Position numbers and translations under genes: made by a program. From Leucothrix pacifica (GTDB taxonomy: Bacteria; Pseudomonadota; Gammaproteobacteria; Thiotrichales; Thiotrichaceae), in assembly GCF_003172875.1 (NCBI RefSeq), contig NZ_QGKM01000078.1, positions 1 through 62,465 of the forward strand: DNA of 62,465 nucleotides. Reading direction: 5' to 3'. The notes beneath the pieces were generated by a model that made no database searches, was not told the origin of the DNA, and worked only from the letters and a program-made list of their open reading frames with translations. Position 1 is the stretch's first letter. Each line of letters starts with the position of its first letter. Of this stretch, positions 60,151 through 62,465 are shown piece by piece.

Positions 60151-62394
60151 CTAAGCTCTCACCAGAGCCATAGTCGGATCATACAATCCAGGCTCACATA
60201 CCTCGACCGCATAGCGCTCACCCAAAATTTCCACTTCAAGCTTAGTGCCTATGTCAGCAAACTCAGGATTCACAAAGCCCATCGCGATATTCTTCTCAAC
60301 ACGATGTCCATACCCACCCGATGTAACCGTGCCAATGAGGTCATCACCGCTGTACAGTGAGTCCCCCGCATGTGCCGGTGCAATATCACAATCCACAATC
60401 ATTGAGACAAATAGCTTTTTTGGGCCACGTTCAATCTCTTTTAATAAAGCGGCTTTACCCACGAAATCAGGCTTGTCCAAATTCACAAAGCGATCAATCG
60501 TCGACTCCATTGGGTTGTGCTCATAAATCAAATCAGCCTTCCAGTGACGATAGCCTTTTTCCAAACGCATAGACTCTGTGGCGTACAAACCAAAGTGTGA
60601 TAAGTTGAATTGCTCACCGGCTTCATTGAGTAGCTTCCACGTCAGATAGAGCTGCTCATTGGGTACGTGTAACTCATAAGCATGTTCACCGGAAAAGCTC
60701 ACACTCATCGCCGTGACTTCAGCATGAGCCAGCATCATTTGTTTTACTCGCATCCACGGAAACGCTTCTTTTGACCAATCGCTACGCGGTGACAATGATT
60801 GCAATAAAGCCCGTGCCTTCGGCCCCGCCACAACCAGAATCGTATGACTAGCCGCCATTTCAGTGATGCTGACCGACTCCGGCTTATAGCGATTCAGCCA
60901 ATCTAAATCATGCCACTCGGCAGCTGCCGCCGAACCATACCAATAGTGATCATCACCCAGCTTAGCAATGGTCGCTTCCGCTAACACATGCCCTTTTTCA
61001 TTGAGTAAATAACACAAACTTACACGACCAATCACCGTCGGAATCTTACCGCAGACGAGATAATCCAAGAACGCTCCAGCACCTTCGCCACGAATCTCAT
61101 AACGGTTAAATCCAGAAACTTCCATCAAACCAACATTCGTTGTTAATGTCTTGATTTCATTGGCAACAATATCTTTGGTAGGAGTAAAGCGGAAACTGTG
61201 CTCATCCACAAAATCAGGTTGGTCATCCGGCTTAAAGCACAAGACACGCTCCCAACCATTCACTACGCCCCAGATGGCATTCGCCTGATCCAACACCGGA
61301 TACAGCGGTGTAGTACGTGCTAAACGTGAGCCGGGGCGATGTTCATGCGGCATGTGGTAATGAAACTCGTTTCGGTAGTCTTCAATTGCTTTGACACAGG
61401 TATGTTCGGTATTGGCGTATTGCGTGAAACGACGCGGATCCAGACACCAGGCATCCCACTCTGATTCGCCGTGAACAATGATCTCAGCCAATACTTTACC
61501 GTGGCCGCCACCTTCGCCGATACCCGCTCGTAAACCGATATTACAATAAGCATTTTCAATACCAGGAATCTGGCCCACCAGCGGTAAACCATCAATGGTG
61601 TAAGTAATCGGCCCATTGACCACGGTGTGAATACCGGCATTTTGCAGCGCAGGCATGCGTTCAAATATGCCTTCCATATTGGGCAAACAGCGATCCAGAT
61701 CCGATGGACATAAATCCTTAGTGAAGTTTGGATCAATGCCATCCATACCGAAGGTTTTGCAGGCCTGTTCATACACACCGACTAATAAACCGTTCTTTTC
61801 CTGACGACTGTAAAAATCATCAAACGGATCACGCACCACCGGCACCTGATAGTCCAATGCTTCCAGCTCCGGCATAGTATCGGTGAGGAAATACATATGC
61901 TCCATTGACGTCACTGGGTGTGTGACACCCAACATATTGCCGACTTCATTCACCCGATAACCCGTTGCATTCACCACCTTTTCACAGGTGATGTCACCGT
62001 TTTTGGTATGCACGATAAACTCGCCATTGGCTTTGCGGGTAATGTTCTCAACGGGATTGAAGCGATAGATATCGGCACCGGCTTTTTTCGCAGCACGTGC
62101 TAACGCCATGGTAATGCCTGATGGGTCGATATAACCATCGAGTGGATCCCACCACGCCCCCAGCATACCGTCAGGCATCATGAGCGGATGTCGTTTGTGC
62201 ACTTCCTGAGCGTCAATGAATTCCATCTCCACGCCCATGCCTTTGGCCATGCCGATATGGTATTTGTAGATATCAACCTGATCCTGCGTATAGGCCGTGC
62301 GCATACCACCCGTGATGTGATAGTAGAATGGGAAATCATCGTCTTTGGCTAACTCGCGGTATAGATCAATACTATGGCGTTTCAGGGCAATCAT
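60151..62394 (-). CDS. dimethylglycine/sarcosine dehydrogenase-like flavoprotein with GcvT domain, N-terminally truncated
   Basis: A 747-residue open frame. The N-terminal half is an FAD-dependent amine oxidase (DAO type) joined to a C-terminal GcvT/aminomethyltransferase domain (about 390-747), the layout of dimethylglycine dehydrogenases, which demethylate glycine betaine breakdown products with folate as acceptor. Homology begins abruptly at MIALKRHSIDLYRELA. The first 65-80 residues with the GxGxxG FAD-binding motif are missing, and an in-frame TAG lies about 13 codons upstream. It is probably inactive or a pseudogene. The broken mttB-like gene next to it shares the pathway. Confidence 0.8.
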   Translation of the reverse strand: MIALKRHSIDLYRELAKDDDFPFYYHITGGMRTAYTQDQVDIYKYHIGMAKGMGVEMEFIDAQEVHKRHPLMMPDGMLGAWWDPLDGYIDPSGITMALARAAKKAGADIYRFNPVENITRKANGEFIVHTKNGDITCEKVVNATGYRVNEVGNMLGVTHPVTSMEHMYFLTDTMPELEALDYQVPVVRDPFDDFYSRQEKNGLLVGVYEQACKTFGMDGIDPNFTKDLCPSDLDRCLPNMEGIFERMPALQNAGIHTVVNGPITYTIDGLPLVGQIPGIENAYCNIGLRAGIGEGGGHGKVLAEIIVHGESEWDAWCLDPRRFTQYANTEHTCVKAIEDYRNEFHYHMPHEHRPGSRLARTTPLYPVLDQANAIWGVVNGWERVLCFKPDDQPDFVDEHSFRFTPTKDIVANEIKTLTTNVGLMEVSGFNRYEIRGEGAGAFLDYLVCGKIPTVIGRVSLCYLLNEKGHVLAEATIAKLGDDHYWYGSAAAAEWHDLDWLNRYKPESVSITEMAASHTILVVAGPKARALLQSLSPRSDWSKEAFPWMRVKQMMLAHAEVTAMSVSFSGEHAYELHVPNEQLYLTWKLLNEAGEQFNLSHFGLYATESMRLEKGYRHWKADLIYEHNPMESTIDRFVNLDKPDFVGKAALLKEIERGPKKLFVSMIVDCDIAPAHAGDSLYSGDDLIGTVTSGGYGHRVEKNIAMGFVNPEFADIGTKLEVEILGERYAVEVCEPGLYDPTMALVRA

Positions 62395-62420
62395 GGTTTG
62401 ATGAGTTATGATTGAAAGTA

Positions 62421-62465
62421 GTGTCTAAAGAATTTGCTAAAAAGCGGCGTATCTGGTTTGTTATT
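62421..62465 (+). CDS. possible start of a divergent gene (partial)
   Basis: A GTG at 62421 opens 15 codons to the window edge, beginning MSKEFAKKRRIWFVI when the GTG is read as Met: basic residues followed by hydrophobic ones, as at the start of a membrane protein. No strong ribosome-binding site is visible. It is too short to be sure. Confidence 0.25.
   Translation, partial: MSKEFAKKRRIWFVI

Overview
The window reads as chromosome of a moderate-GC Gram-negative gammaproteobacterium, probably marine. It carries the canonical gammaproteobacterial envelope and translation cluster (rpsB-tsf-pyrH-frr-uppS-cdsA-dxr-rseP-bamA-skp-lpxD-fabZ-lpxA-lpxB-rnhB-dnaE, all on the minus strand), a prkA-yeaH-spoVR stress operon, tldD/tldE, a dicarboxylate-type TRAP transporter with its DctB/DctD two-component system, and methylated-amine catabolism genes. 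A Thiotrichales/Leucothrix-like host is a guess from gene content and was not tested. No integrase, transposase, phage gene or CRISPR array is visible.

Layout. 1-2.3 kb: the N-terminal part of a membrane sensor running off the left edge, then a small operon (HlyU-like protein, YiiD-type thioesterase, unknown protein). 2.36-20.16 kb: the long essential minus-strand cluster, with hairpin terminators after tsf and after bamA. 20.36-25.1 kb (plus strand): map, a DUF2059 protein, a DEAD-box-like protein whose catalytic motifs are lost, and a TPR membrane protein. 25.2-29.7 kb (minus): a TVP38/DedA-flavoprotein fusion, a class V aminotransferase and a lipoprotein metallopeptidase. 29.8-34.5 kb: spoVR, yeaH and prkA. 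35 kb: two identical initiator tRNA genes. 35.3-39 kb: a K+ channel, tldE and tldD. 39.3 kb: a His-rich exported protein. 39.9-46.6 kb: TRAP transporter (dctM, dctQ, dctP) and dctD-dctB. 46.6-51.6 kb: ettA, a hydroxypyruvate isomerase remnant, mmsA and an omega-aminotransferase. 51.9-58.9 kb (plus): an internally duplicated exported protein, a LysR regulator, an Ala-Pro-repeat exported protein, a zinc-finger anti-sigma-like protein behind a 24-codon ORF, a TPR protein, a rhodanese/MBL protein and a diguanylate cyclase. 58.9-62.4 kb (minus): a broken mttB-like methyltransferase and a dimethylglycine dehydrogenase-like gene lacking its FAD-binding N-terminus.

How they work together. The essential cluster couples ribosome biogenesis, isoprenoid, phospholipid and lipid A synthesis, and outer-membrane assembly. 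DctB/DctD probably controls the adjacent TRAP uptake system. The omega-aminotransferase and MmsA form a plausible route from beta-alanine-like amines to acetyl-CoA, probably under the nearby LysR regulator. Three catabolic genes show decay (hyi, mttB and the 5' end of the dehydrogenase), which suggests ongoing loss of one-carbon/methylated-amine metabolism at this locus.

The least explained elements are the pseudo-helicase with a foldable leader, the rhodanese/MBL protein without its metal motif, the small ORF coupled to an orphan anti-sigma-like protein, and a tight triplet of DnaA-box-like 9-mers. All of this is reading by eye: start sites were chosen from ribosome-binding sites and family N-termini, and no database search was possible.
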